Source of the DNA: DASUPK01 sp963800285
GTDB taxonomy: Bacteria > Actinomycetota > Thermoleophilia > Solirubrobacterales > 70-9
Reading direction: 5' to 3'
Length of the DNA stretch: 64,000 nt
NCBI GenBank assembly: GCA_963800285.1
Contig: CAWDAL010000010.1
Location: 1 to 64,000, forward strand
Below, one piece after another: positions 15,975-23,775 of this stretch. The notes beneath the pieces are model-generated. The model was not told where the DNA came from. It was given only the letters and a program-made list of their open reading frames with translations, and made no database searches. Each line of letters begins with the position of its first letter. The first letter of the stretch is position 1. Position numbers and translations under genes: made by a program.

Positions 15975-18830
15975 TCATGCGGTCAGCTGGTCCCTGATCT
16001 CGTCGAGGAGCTTCTTCGGGATGCCGGGCACCGTGTCGAGGTCGTCGACGGCGTCGAAGCCCTCCTGGCGCTCGCGGTAGGCGATCACCCGGGTCGCCTG
16101 GGTCACGGACATGCCGAGCTCACGGAGCTGCTCGAAGGTCGCCTTGTTGACGTCGAGCAGGCCGCTTCGCTTGCGTGAGCGGGTCGGCTTCGGCATCGGC
16201 GCGGGCTTCGCATCCTCGGCCTCCGGCTTGGCCGACGCTGTGGTCTTCGACTCGTTCGCCGTCTTCGAGGCCGAGGCCTTCGAGGCGCGCTTCGCCTGTG
16301 CCTGCTTCTTCGCCGCGGCCGCTTTCTTCTTGCGTTCCTGGGCGGCCTTGGCGCGGGCGTCCTTCTTGGCCTGGGCCTCCTGCTCGCGCGCCGCCTTCTT
16401 CTCGGCAGCCTCCTGCTCCGCTTCGGACTTCTTTCGCTCTTCCTCGACCCTCTTCTCCTCGGCGGCCTTGGCCTCCGCGGCGGCCTGCTCCTTCTCGGCC
16501 GCCTTCTCGGCCCGCTTCGCCCGGCGCCTGCCCAGGAAGCCGAGGCGCTCGGCGGCGGGCTCGACGGCCTCCTGCTCATCGGTCTCCGGCTCCTCGGGGA
16601 CCTGCGGCTCCTCGACCGTCTCCGCCGGCTCCGGCTCCGGCTCGGCCTCGGGCTTCGGCTCCGGCTCCGCCACCTCGGCCCCGGCCCGCTCCGGCAGCTC
16701 GATGCCGACCGAGGCGGCGTGCGCCTGGGCGTTGCTCGCCCGGTCCGTCACCGACTTGATCCGCTCCTCGAGCACCCGGAAGCGACCCTCGCGCTCCTCG
16801 GTCGCCCTCTTGCGGTCCTCATCGCCGACCTGACCGAGCTTGCTCTCCGCCGACTCCGCTCGGGTCTCGGCCTCGCGGAGCTGGTGCTCGGCCGACTTCA
16901 GGGCGCGGCCGGCCTCCTCGAGCTCCATCGCCAGGCCCTGCTCGCGCTCGGCGAAGCGGCGCTCGGCCTCGTCCTCGGCCTCGCGGCGGGCCGCGGTGAC
17001 GGCGCGCTTGAGGCGCCCGTCGCTCTGCTTCTGCAGCTTGTCGATCTCCCTTTGGTGCGCGCCGATCTGGCCGCGGACCCATTCTGCGGCCGCGGCGCGG
17101 GCCTCGGCCTCGGAGTCGAGCCTGGCGGTCTCGGCGTCCTCGACCTTCTGCTCAGCCCGCTTCGCCCGGTTGTCGGCCTTCTGGATCAGCTGCTCGCGTG
17201 ACGAGCGCTCCTCCTCAAGCTGGGCGCGGAGCGAGTCGAGCTCCTTCCGCAGGCGGCGCTCGGTCTCCTCGCGCACGGTCTCGCGGGTGACGCGCACGCG
17301 CTCCTCGGCCTCGGCGCGAAGAGCTTTTTCCTGCTCCGCCAGGCGGCGCTCGGCCTCCTTCTCCACGCGGGCCTGGGTGTCGGTCTCCACCTTGGCGAGC
17401 GCCTCCGCGATCTTCTCGTCTGACTCGGCCTGCAGGCGGCGCAGCTCGGCGTCGAGGCGCTCCTCGGCCTGCTCCTGCAGGCGCGTCTGCTCCTCCGCGA
17501 GCTTCGCCTCGGCGCCCTCGACGCGCTTGCCCGCGGCCTCGATCTGCTCGGCGATCTCGTCAAGCCGGCGCTGGGCGGCCTCGGCGGCCTCGGTCGCGGC
17601 CTCGCGCTCGCGACGCAGCGACTGCTCGCGCGTCTTCAGCTCCGACTCGAAGCGAAGCTCGGCGGCGCGGCGGGCGGCGTCGATCTCCTCGCTGGCGCGG
17701 GTGTCGGCGTCGGAGCGGATGTCCGCGATCCGCTTGGCGAGCTCCTGCTCGAGCTCGCGACGGATGCCGCGCTCGATCTCGGCGCGGGATTCCTCCAGGC
17801 GCTCGCGCTCCTTGGCGGAGATCAGCTCCTCGGCCTCGGCCGCGGATCCGGTTGCCTCCTCCGAGAGCTCGGCGCGAACCCGCTCCTCCGCCTCCCGGCG
17901 GGCCCTCTCGACGGCCACCTGGATGCGGGACTCGGTCTCGGCCTCCATGCTCTCGATTTGCGCCTGCAGCTTCTCGGTGTGCTCGCGTAGGCGGCGGTCG
18001 GCCTCCTCGCTGACCTCGCGCTCGGCCTCGGCGCGAGCCTCGTCGTCGCTGCCGCCGGCGCTCTCGGCCCGCTCGAGCCGCTCGCGCGCGTCCTTCAGCG
18101 CTGCTGCGGCCTCGTCGCGCTCGGCGATCAGCTCCTTCTCGCGAGCGAGCATGCGCCGCTCGAGCTCCGCCTCGAGCTCACGGCGGACGTCGCCGCGTTG
18201 CTCGCCCAGCCAGTCGGCGGCGTCCTCGCGGGCCCTCGCGTCGGTGACGGTCACGCTTCCGGCTGCGCGGGCCTCGGCCTCCTCGAGCCGGCGCTGGACT
18301 TCCTCGAGCGACCTGGCGGCGCGCTCGCGCTCCTTCTCCAGGTCCTCCTCGAGGGCGAGGATCTCGGCGGTGGCGCGCTCCTCGGCCTGTCGGCGGGCCG
18401 ACTCGACCGCCTGCTTCATGCGCTCGTCGCGCTCACCGTTGGTGGGCGGCTCGGGGCCGGCGCCGGGAGCGTCTGGGGTTGCGGGCCGGTCCTCGGCTCC
18501 CATCACCGGGCGAACCACCGGCGGTCGCTTCGCGGCCCGGCGGGGGCGCGGCTGGGGTGCGGGTCGCCGCGGCGGGTCCGCACGCGGGCCGGTCTCGCCG
18601 CGCATCGCGCCCTCGAGCTCGGCCGCGCTTCTCTCGAGCTCGTCGAGCTTCGCGGCGTCCTCGCGCACCTCGTCGGGGTCCACCTTGCCCTGGTGGTACA
18701 TCTCGAGGACGCGGGCCCCGAGCTCTCGCATGCCTTCCTCGGTGCGGCGGTGAAGCGACTCGAGGCGCCACCTCATCGGCCCGCGGTCTTCCGCACCGTG
18801 GCCGGCGCCTTCGTTTTGGCGCTCGGTCAT
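15975..18830 (-). CDS. Giant coiled-coil protein with C-terminal helix-hairpin-helix DNA-binding domain
   Basis: The 951-residue protein has a distinct layout. Residues about 1-60 form a short helical head (LHRRTEEGMRELGARVLEMY). A Pro/Arg-rich linker follows to about 130. A very long coiled coil runs to about 690, rich in Glu, Ala and Arg with almost no Pro or Gly. Then come an acidic Pro-Glu linker (EPEPKPEAEPEPEPAE), a Lys/Ala-rich histone-H1-like tail (KKKAAAAKKQAQAKRASK), and finally a ComEA-like helix-hairpin-helix (LLDVNKATFEQLRELGMS and LDTVPGIPKKLLDEI). The tail and HhH suggest DNA binding. No ATPase motif is present, so it is not an SMC protein. It is divergent from the pilin gene. 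A chromosome-tethering or nucleoid role is only inferred. Confidence 0.85.
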   Translation of the reverse strand: MTERQNEGAGHGAEDRGPMRWRLESLHRRTEEGMRELGARVLEMYHQGKVDPDEVREDAAKLDELERSAAELEGAMRGETGPRADPPRRPAPQPRPRRAAKRPPVVRPVMGAEDRPATPDAPGAGPEPPTNGERDERMKQAVESARRQAEERATAEILALEEDLEKERERAARSLEEVQRRLEEAEARAAGSVTVTDARAREDAADWLGEQRGDVRRELEAELERRMLAREKELIAERDEAAAALKDARERLERAESAGGSDDEARAEAEREVSEEADRRLREHTEKLQAQIESMEAETESRIQVAVERARREAEERVRAELSEEATGSAAEAEELISAKERERLEESRAEIERGIRRELEQELAKRIADIRSDADTRASEEIDAARRAAELRFESELKTREQSLRREREAATEAAEAAQRRLDEIAEQIEAAGKRVEGAEAKLAEEQTRLQEQAEERLDAELRRLQAESDEKIAEALAKVETDTQARVEKEAERRLAEQEKALRAEAEERVRVTRETVREETERRLRKELDSLRAQLEEERSSREQLIQKADNRAKRAEQKVEDAETARLDSEAEARAAAAEWVRGQIGAHQREIDKLQKQSDGRLKRAVTAARREAEDEAERRFAEREQGLAMELEEAGRALKSAEHQLREAETRAESAESKLGQVGDEDRKRATEEREGRFRVLEERIKSVTDRASNAQAHAASVGIELPERAGAEVAEPEPKPEAEPEPEPAETVEEPQVPEEPETDEQEAVEPAAERLGFLGRRRAKRAEKAAEKEQAAAEAKAAEEKRVEEERKKSEAEQEAAEKKAAREQEAQAKKDARAKAAQERKKKAAAAKKQAQAKRASKASASKTANESKTTASAKPEAEDAKPAPMPKPTRSRKRSGLLDVNKATFEQLRELGMSVTQATRVIAYRERQEGFDAVDDLDTVPGIPKKLLDEIRDQLTA

Positions 18831-18967
18831 CGAGGCGATGACTTTACGCGACGTGCAGGCCGGAGCGCGGATTCGGCGCGGAGCCGTACTCCTTCGGCCA
18901 CACCGCGGTCCCCTCGCGTGCGATCTCGCGAGCGAGCCTTCCGGAAACGAGCCTGAGGAGGTTGCTG

Positions 18968-19180
18968 ATGCGAGAACTCGTCACCCGGCGGCTGGTCGGA
19001 CTGTCGGCTCGGAGCGGCCAGGGAACGGTCGAGTACGTCGGCCTGATCCTGCTGGTCGCCCTGCTGATGGTCGGCATGGTGGCCGCGATGAAGGGCTTTC
19101 AGGGCAAGCAGGGGGTGGAGCTGGCCCAGACGATCGTGGACAAGATCCGCGAGGCGGTCGGCCAGGTGAGCTTCAAGTGA
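18968..19180 (+). CDS. Flp/TadE-like class III pilin-type small membrane protein
   Basis: The 70-residue protein has a short basic leader, a prepilin-type site (SGQGTVEYVGLI) and one hydrophobic helix (LILLVALLMVGMVAAMKG), typical of Flp pilins cleaved after the Gly before the E+5-like glutamate. I start at ATG 18968 because GAGGAGG lies 6 bases before it, rather than at TTG 18962. No tad assembly genes lie in this window, so the machinery would be elsewhere. A folded repeat element follows the stop directly. Confidence 0.78.
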   Translation: MRELVTRRLVGLSARSGQGTVEYVGLILLVALLMVGMVAAMKGFQGKQGVELAQTIVDKIREAVGQVSFK

Positions 19181-19240
19181 CCCAAGGCCGCTCCACGTGG
19201 GGAGCGAAGGGCGTAGCCCGGAGCGACTTGGGTGGGGCGG
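19180..19240 (+). repeat. Three-way-junction element after the pilin gene (contains repeat B copy 2)
   Basis: ACCCAAG (19180) pairs with CTTGGGT (19227-19233). Inside, GCTCC pairs with GGAGC (19190-19205) and GGGC with GCCC (19209-19219), giving a three-way junction. The right part, on the opposite strand, matches the element at 11757-11794. It follows the pilin stop and precedes rph. It may be a transcript-end structure or a dispersed element. Confidence 0.45.
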
Positions 19241-19299
19241 CCGCAGTGGTCACTGCCCGATGGCGAAGCCGTCCCGCCAGTCGTGGCAGACTGGCGCGG

Positions 19300-20034
19300 A
19301 TGGCCGCCTCTCGCAGCTACGACCGCGCCCCCGCCGATCTGCGCCCGGTGACGATCGAGCGCGGCTTCGTGCGGACCGCCGACGGCTCCGCCCTGATCTC
19401 GGCGGGAGAGACCCGGGTGATCTGCACGGCCTCCGTGAACGACTCGGTGCCGCGCTGGTTGGAGGGCAAGGGCCGCGGCTGGGTCACCGCCGAGTACGCG
19501 ATGCTGCCGGCCTCCACCGGCGACCGGAAGGCCCGCGACATCAGCCGCGGCAAGCAGGACGGCCGCGGCGTGGAGATCCAGCGGCTGATCGGCCGCTCGC
19601 TGCGCGGCGTGGTGGATTTCATGGCGCTCGGCGAGCGCTCGGTCTACGTCGACTGCGACGTGCTGCAGGCTGACGGGGGCACCCGCTGCGCTGCGATCAC
19701 CGGCGGCTTCGTCGCGCTCCAGGACGCGCTCGACAAGCTCGTCGAGGCCGGGACGCTCGAGACCCTGCCGCTCAACGAGTCCGTCGCAGCCGTGAGCGTC
19801 GGGATGGTGGAGGGGAGAGCGCTCTGCGACCTCGACTACAGCGAGGACTCGACCGCCGAGGTCGACGCCAACGTGGTGATGACCGGCGACGGTGGCCTCG
19901 TCGAGGTCCAGGCGACGGCGGAGCGCACGCCGCTCTCACGCGCCTCGCTCGACGAGCTGCTCGCGCTGGCCGAGGGCGGGATCGCCAGGCTGCGCGAGTC
20001 ACAGGAATCCGCGCTCGGGTCGCTCCCCGCCTGA
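19300..20034 (+). CDS. rph: Ribonuclease PH
   Basis: RNase PH trims the 3' end of tRNA precursors phosphorolytically. The 244-residue protein starts at ATG 19300 (MAASRSYDRAPADLRPV) and shows the family blocks TVERGF-like VTIERGFVRTADGS, the GKGRGWVTAEYAMLP segment, then QDGRGVEIQRLIGRSLR with the phosphate-binding arginines, and ADGGTRCAAITGGFVAL. The longer ORF upstream is not conserved. It is followed 30 bases later by rdgB, the usual rph-rdgB pair. Confidence 0.95.
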   Translation: MAASRSYDRAPADLRPVTIERGFVRTADGSALISAGETRVICTASVNDSVPRWLEGKGRGWVTAEYAMLPASTGDRKARDISRGKQDGRGVEIQRLIGRSLRGVVDFMALGERSVYVDCDVLQADGGTRCAAITGGFVALQDALDKLVEAGTLETLPLNESVAAVSVGMVEGRALCDLDYSEDSTAEVDANVVMTGDGGLVEVQATAERTPLSRASLDELLALAEGGIARLRESQESALGSLPA

Positions 20035-20064
20035 ACCTTGGATCACGGATCATCTGGGCCGGCA

Positions 20065-20658
20065 ATGTCGGCGCTCGTCCTGGCCACCCGCAACGACCAC
20101 AAGCTGCGCGAGCTTCGCGAGGCGCTGCCTGGTTTCGAGATCGACCCTCTCCCGGAGGAGGTAGAGCTGCCACCCGAGACCGGCGAGACCTTCGCCGAGA
20201 ACGCCCTCGGCAAGGCGCGGGCGGCACAGGCCGCGACCGGCCGGACAGCCATCGCGGACGACTCCGGGATCGCGGCCTACGGGCTCGGCGGCCGGCCCGG
20301 CGTGCGCTCGGCCCGCTACGCCGGCGAGGACGCGACGGACGAGGAGAACCTCGCGAAGCTCCTCCGAGCAGTCGGGACGCAGGACGACCGCCGGGTCGCC
20401 TACGTCTGTTCGATCGCCCTGGTCGGCGAGGACGGCTCGGAGTCTCTTTTCGAGGGCCGCTGCGAGGGCGTCCTGGCGGATCAGCCGCGGGGGACCGGCG
20501 GCTTCGGCTACGACCCGGCGTTCGTCCCGGACGACACCGGCCCGGAGGACGACCGCACCATGGCGGAACTGGCGCCCGAGGAGAAGCACGCGATCAGCCA
20601 CCGGGGCAGGGCCGCGCGAAGGCTCGCGTCGCATCTCGGTGTGGAAGTGACGACGTGA
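20065..20658 (+). CDS. rdgB: XTP/dITP diphosphatase (RdgB/HAM1)
   Basis: The enzyme hydrolyses non-canonical purine nucleoside triphosphates (XTP, ITP) to keep them out of nucleic acids. The 197-residue protein starts at ATG 20065 (MSALVLATRNDHKLREL). Conserved blocks are ETFAENALGKARAA, the metal site ADDSGI, RSARYAG, and the base-recognition segment GGFGYDPAFVP with SHRGRA near the end. It lies after rph, and its stop overlaps the GTG start of the cation exporter (GTGA). Confidence 0.95.
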   Translation: MSALVLATRNDHKLRELREALPGFEIDPLPEEVELPPETGETFAENALGKARAAQAATGRTAIADDSGIAAYGLGGRPGVRSARYAGEDATDEENLAKLLRAVGTQDDRRVAYVCSIALVGEDGSESLFEGRCEGVLADQPRGTGGFGYDPAFVPDDTGPEDDRTMAELAPEEKHAISHRGRAARRLASHLGVEVTT

Positions 20659-21596
20659 GCTCGGTCGGGCCGGTGGGCCACGGCCGGATCACCAAGCCAC
20701 GGGCGGCCGCGGTCTCGATCGCCTCGAACTCGGCCCTGATCGCCCTGAAGCTCGCGGCCGCCGCGATCACCGGCTCGGTCGCGATCCTGAGCGAGGCGCT
20801 TCACTCGATGATCGACCTGATCGCCTCGGTGATCGCGTTCGTCTCGGTCCGGCGCGCCGACGAGCCCGCCGACGTCGATCACCCCTACGGCCACGAGAAG
20901 CTCGAAAGCCTGGCCGCCTCGATCGAGGGGATGCTGATCCTCGCGGGCGCCGGGCTGATCGTCTACGAGTCGGTCCACCGGCTCGCCACGGGAGCCTCGG
21001 TGGAGAAGCTCGGCGTCGGCATCGCGGTGATTGGCTTCTCGGCGCTGGCGAACGGCGGCGTCTCGCTCTTCCTGCGGCGGCAGGCCAAGCGCCACCGCTC
21101 ACCGGCGCTCGCCGGAGACGCCGCCCATCTCGGCACGGACGCGCTCACTTCGCTCGGGGTGCTCATCGGCCTGGTTCTCGTCCAGATCACCGGAGCCAAT
21201 GCAATCGACTCGATCGTGGCGATCGCCGTGGCGATGGTGATCGTCTTCGCGGGGGTTCGGATCCTGCGCCAGTCCGCGTCGGCGCTCATCGACGAGGCTC
21301 CGCCGCCGGAGCAGATGGACCGGGTGGAGGAGGCGATCGGGCGGGCCCGATCGGGTACCCCGGAGATCGTCGGATACCACAAGCTCCGCGCGCGGACCAC
21401 GGGGCGGCGCAGCTACATCGACCTGCACGTCCAGTTTCGCCGCGGGACCACCCTCGAGCGGGCCCACGAGCTGGCGCACGAGCTCCGTGACGCGATCGAG
21501 TCGGACCTCGGTGACGCAGAGGTGCTGATCCACGTGGAGCCGGAGAGCTCCCGGCGGGATCCGGCGGAGTCGCCGAGCGCCTTCAGGGCCGGCTAG
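20655..21596 (+). CDS. Cation diffusion facilitator (CDF) family exporter
   Basis: CDF proteins export divalent metals such as zinc, manganese or iron in exchange for protons. The 313-residue protein has about six membrane segments, starting at AAAVSIASNSALIALKLAAA. The metal sites are LSEALHSMIDLIAS in the second helix and DAAHLGTDALTS in the fifth. A cytosolic C-terminal domain follows with HKLRARTTGRRSYIDLHV, the usual dimerising fold. The GTG start overlaps the rdgB stop. Metal preference cannot be assigned from sequence. Confidence 0.92.
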   Translation: MSSVGPVGHGRITKPRAAAVSIASNSALIALKLAAAAITGSVAILSEALHSMIDLIASVIAFVSVRRADEPADVDHPYGHEKLESLAASIEGMLILAGAGLIVYESVHRLATGASVEKLGVGIAVIGFSALANGGVSLFLRRQAKRHRSPALAGDAAHLGTDALTSLGVLIGLVLVQITGANAIDSIVAIAVAMVIVFAGVRILRQSASALIDEAPPPEQMDRVEEAIGRARSGTPEIVGYHKLRARTTGRRSYIDLHVQFRRGTTLERAHELAHELRDAIESDLGDAEVLIHVEPESSRRDPAESPSAFRAG

Positions 21597-21735
21597 GCAG
21601 CAGGTTCACGGCGGCGGCAAGGCCAACCGCGCCGACCACGATGCTGTAGCCGGTGTAGCCGCCCACCGCCAGGAGGATCACCGAGATCCCGCAGATGACG
21701 ACGACGGTGAGCCAGGAGCTCTGCTGCAGAGTCAC
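21583..21735 (-). CDS. Small two-helix membrane protein
   Basis: This 50-residue ORF on the minus strand starts at GTG 21735. It is almost entirely two hydrophobic segments, SSWLTVVVICGISVILLAV and YSIVVGAVGLAAAVNLL, joined by a GGYTG turn. It fills the gap between the CDF gene and the next plus-strand gene and overlaps the CDF 3' end by 14 bases. No clear ribosome site is seen. I infer a real gene from the membrane-protein pattern and from the lack of other content in this gap. Function unknown. Confidence 0.45.
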   Translation of the reverse strand: MTLQQSSWLTVVVICGISVILLAVGGYTGYSIVVGAVGLAAAVNLLPSRP

Positions 21736-21753
21736 GGTCGCTATTTTGGCCTA

Positions 21754-22113
21754 ATGCCGCCCGCAGCCGTCCCGACCCTCACCGATCCCGGCGGGACGGT
21801 CGCCTATCTGCAGGAGATCTCGCCGGAGATGCGCGGCTGCGCCGTTCTCTCAGAGAGCGGCGAGGTGCTGGCCGCCACCGGCAACATCGAGCGCTGGGGC
21901 GAGGCCGGACGAGATCTGGTCGCCGCCGCCGACGCCGCAGGCGACGAGCCGGTCGCGCACGCGCACATCGCCACGGGAGACGGGGAGGCGTTCTGCGTCA
22001 GGGAGTCCGGGCTCACCGCCGTCGCGGTGGCCGATCGCTTCACGCTCTCCTCTCTGATGGTCTTCGATATGCGCAACGCGCTCCGCAAGCTGGCGGCGGG
22101 ACGCGGCGGGTGA
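21754..22113 (+). CDS. Small hypothetical protein, possibly roadblock-like
   Basis: The 119-residue product has no signal peptide. Its pattern (MRGCAVLSESGEVLAATGN..., FCVRESGLTAVAVADRF, LMVFDMRNALRKL) is like that of small roadblock/LC7 or profilin-like regulatory folds: a beta strand with a turn, then a central helix. I cannot confirm this without a search. The stop overlaps the GTG start of the next gene by four bases. Confidence 0.7.
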   Translation: MPPAAVPTLTDPGGTVAYLQEISPEMRGCAVLSESGEVLAATGNIERWGEAGRDLVAAADAAGDEPVAHAHIATGDGEAFCVRESGLTAVAVADRFTLSSLMVFDMRNALRKLAAGRGG

Positions 22114-22346
22114 CGGCCAAGCCCCACCGCCTCCTGCTCGAGCGGGTCTCCGGCTACGCCGACGAGGCGGCCGCCTTCCTGCGCCGCCGCCGCCACCTTC
22201 GCAAGCCATTCGCAAGGACCTACTACCCGGGCGGTCGAAGCTCGGCATTCGCGGCGGACTCGGAGGAGGGCCGGGCGCTCTTCCTCGCCGCCTCGCGCCT
22301 GATCGAGGTTGCGGGCCCCCCGCGGCGGGCGAAGAGCACCAAGTAG
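22110..22346 (+). CDS. Small basic hypothetical protein
   Basis: The 78-residue protein is rich in Arg and Ala (EAAAFLRRRRHLRKPFART, FLAASRLIEVAG) and ends in a basic tail. It starts at GTG 22110 inside the stop of the preceding gene, so the two are co-translated. I do not recognise the family. A REP-like repeat follows right after the stop, before tldD. Confidence 0.65.
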   Translation: MTAKPHRLLLERVSGYADEAAAFLRRRRHLRKPFARTYYPGGRSSAFAADSEEGRALFLAASRLIEVAGPPRRAKSTK

Positions 22347-22380
22347 ATGCGAGGGCGCGCGACAGTGCGACCCGGGAGAT
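22346..22380 (+). repeat. REP-like palindromic repeat A, copy 3
   Basis: The copy begins GATGCGAGGGCGCGCGACAG and continues TGCGACCCGGGAGAT. It starts at the last base of the preceding stop codon and ends 9 bases before the tldD ATG. It could place a hairpin in the tldD leader. Confidence 0.6.
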
Positions 22381-22389
22381 GGGGAACCC

Positions 22390-23775
22390 ATGCCGCTGGT
22401 CGATAGAGAAATCGCTTCCAAGGTCCTGGAGCGCGCGCTGGCGCGCGGCGGCGATTTCGCCGAGCTCTTCTGCGAGGAGCGCCAGGGCTTCACCCTCTCG
22501 ATCGACGAGTCCCGCGTGGAGCGGCCGCAGTCCGGCAGCGAGGGCGGCGCGGGCGTCCGGGTGATCGACGGCGAGGTGACGCGCTTCGCTCACGTCGACG
22601 GCCTCGCCGAGGAGGACCTCATGCGCGCCGCGGATGGCCTCGCCTCGGCGCTCGGGGGCGACGCCACCGAGCCCGTTGCGCTGAAGGCCGCGGCACCGCC
22701 GCAGCTCCAGGAGATCGAGGTCGACCCGGCGGGCGTCCCGGCCGACCGCAAGGCCGGGGTGCTGAGGGAGCTCGACGAGCGGGCGCGCTCGGCTGGACCC
22801 GAGGTGGCCCAGGCCTCGGCGAGCTACAGCGAGGGCCGGCGGCGGGTCGCGGTGTTCAACTCGGAGGGCCTGGAGGCGAGCGACGACCGCACGCGGGTGC
22901 GTCTCGGCGTGCAGGTCGTGGCGCGCAGGAACGGCACCGTCGAGACCGGCTTCGAGACCCTCGGCGAGCACCGCGGTTTCGAGCTGCTCGACGACGACTC
23001 GGCCCGGATTGCGGATGAGGCCGCGAGCAAGGCCCTGAAGCTGCTCGGCGCCGACCCGGCCCCGGCCGGGGAGATGACGGTGGTGGTCGGCGGCGGGTTC
23101 GGAGGCGTCCTCTTCCACGAGATGACCGGCCACGGCCTCGAGGCGGACGCCGTGCAGAAGGGAGCCAGCGTGTACGCCGGGAAGATGGGCCAGAAGGTCG
23201 CTCAGCCGGTGCTCAACGCCTACGACGACGGCGTCATGCCGCACGAGTGGGGGACCGGCGCGATCGACGACGAGGGCACGCCCTGCCAGCGGACCGCCGT
23301 GATCCAGGAGGGCGAGCTCACCTCCTACCTCTACGACCGCCTGCGCGCCCGTCGCGACGGAGTCTCCTCGACCGGGAACGGTCGCCGCGCGAGCTTCCGC
23401 GACCTGCCCATCCCGCGCATGACCAACACCTACATCCAGCCGGGCGATGCGGACCCGGAGGAGATGATCGCCGACGTCGAGAAGGGCTTCTACGCCGTCT
23501 CCTTCGGCGGCGGCCAGGTGGAGCCGGCCACCGGCGACTTCGTCTTCGGCGTCTCCGAGGGCTATCTGATCGAGGGGGGCAAGGTGACCAAGCCCTGCCG
23601 CGGCGCGACCCTGATCGGCAACTGCCTCCAGGCCCTGGAGCGGATCGACGCGGTCGGGACCGATTTCGAGATGAAGACCGGCTTCTGTGGCAAGGCGGGC
23701 CAGACCGCCCCGGTCGGCACGGGCCAGGGGCACGTCCGGATAGCGGGCATGACGGTCGGCGGGACCGCCGTATGA
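22390..23775 (+). CDS. tldD: Metalloprotease TldD
   Basis: TldD is the catalytic subunit of the TldD/TldE protease, which processes small peptides such as modified microcin precursors and unfolded peptides. The 461-residue protein contains the zinc motif HEMTGHGLEAD near residue 240, with the later FGGGQVEPATGDFVFGVSEG and GFCGKAGQTAPVGTGQG blocks typical of TldD. ATG 22390 is chosen because the N-terminal domain matches from MPLVDREIASKVLE. Its stop overlaps the tldE ATG (ATGA), so the pair is made together. No RiPP precursor was found nearby. Confidence 0.93.
   Translation: MPLVDREIASKVLERALARGGDFAELFCEERQGFTLSIDESRVERPQSGSEGGAGVRVIDGEVTRFAHVDGLAEEDLMRAADGLASALGGDATEPVALKAAAPPQLQEIEVDPAGVPADRKAGVLRELDERARSAGPEVAQASASYSEGRRRVAVFNSEGLEASDDRTRVRLGVQVVARRNGTVETGFETLGEHRGFELLDDDSARIADEAASKALKLLGADPAPAGEMTVVVGGGFGGVLFHEMTGHGLEADAVQKGASVYAGKMGQKVAQPVLNAYDDGVMPHEWGTGAIDDEGTPCQRTAVIQEGELTSYLYDRLRARRDGVSSTGNGRRASFRDLPIPRMTNTYIQPGDADPEEMIADVEKGFYAVSFGGGQVEPATGDFVFGVSEGYLIEGGKVTKPCRGATLIGNCLQALERIDAVGTDFEMKTGFCGKAGQTAPVGTGQGHVRIAGMTVGGTAV

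Noticed and set aside
16840..18753. 637-residue serine-rich ORF opposite the coiled-coil gene
   Set aside because: Its composition (Ser, Arg, Ala runs) is the expected shadow of Glu/Ala/Arg-rich coiled-coil codons. The minus-strand frame carries the real domains.
18838..19299. Upstream part of the rph ORF
   Set aside because: It crosses the pilin gene and the three-way-junction element in a different frame. RNase PH homology begins at ATG 19300.
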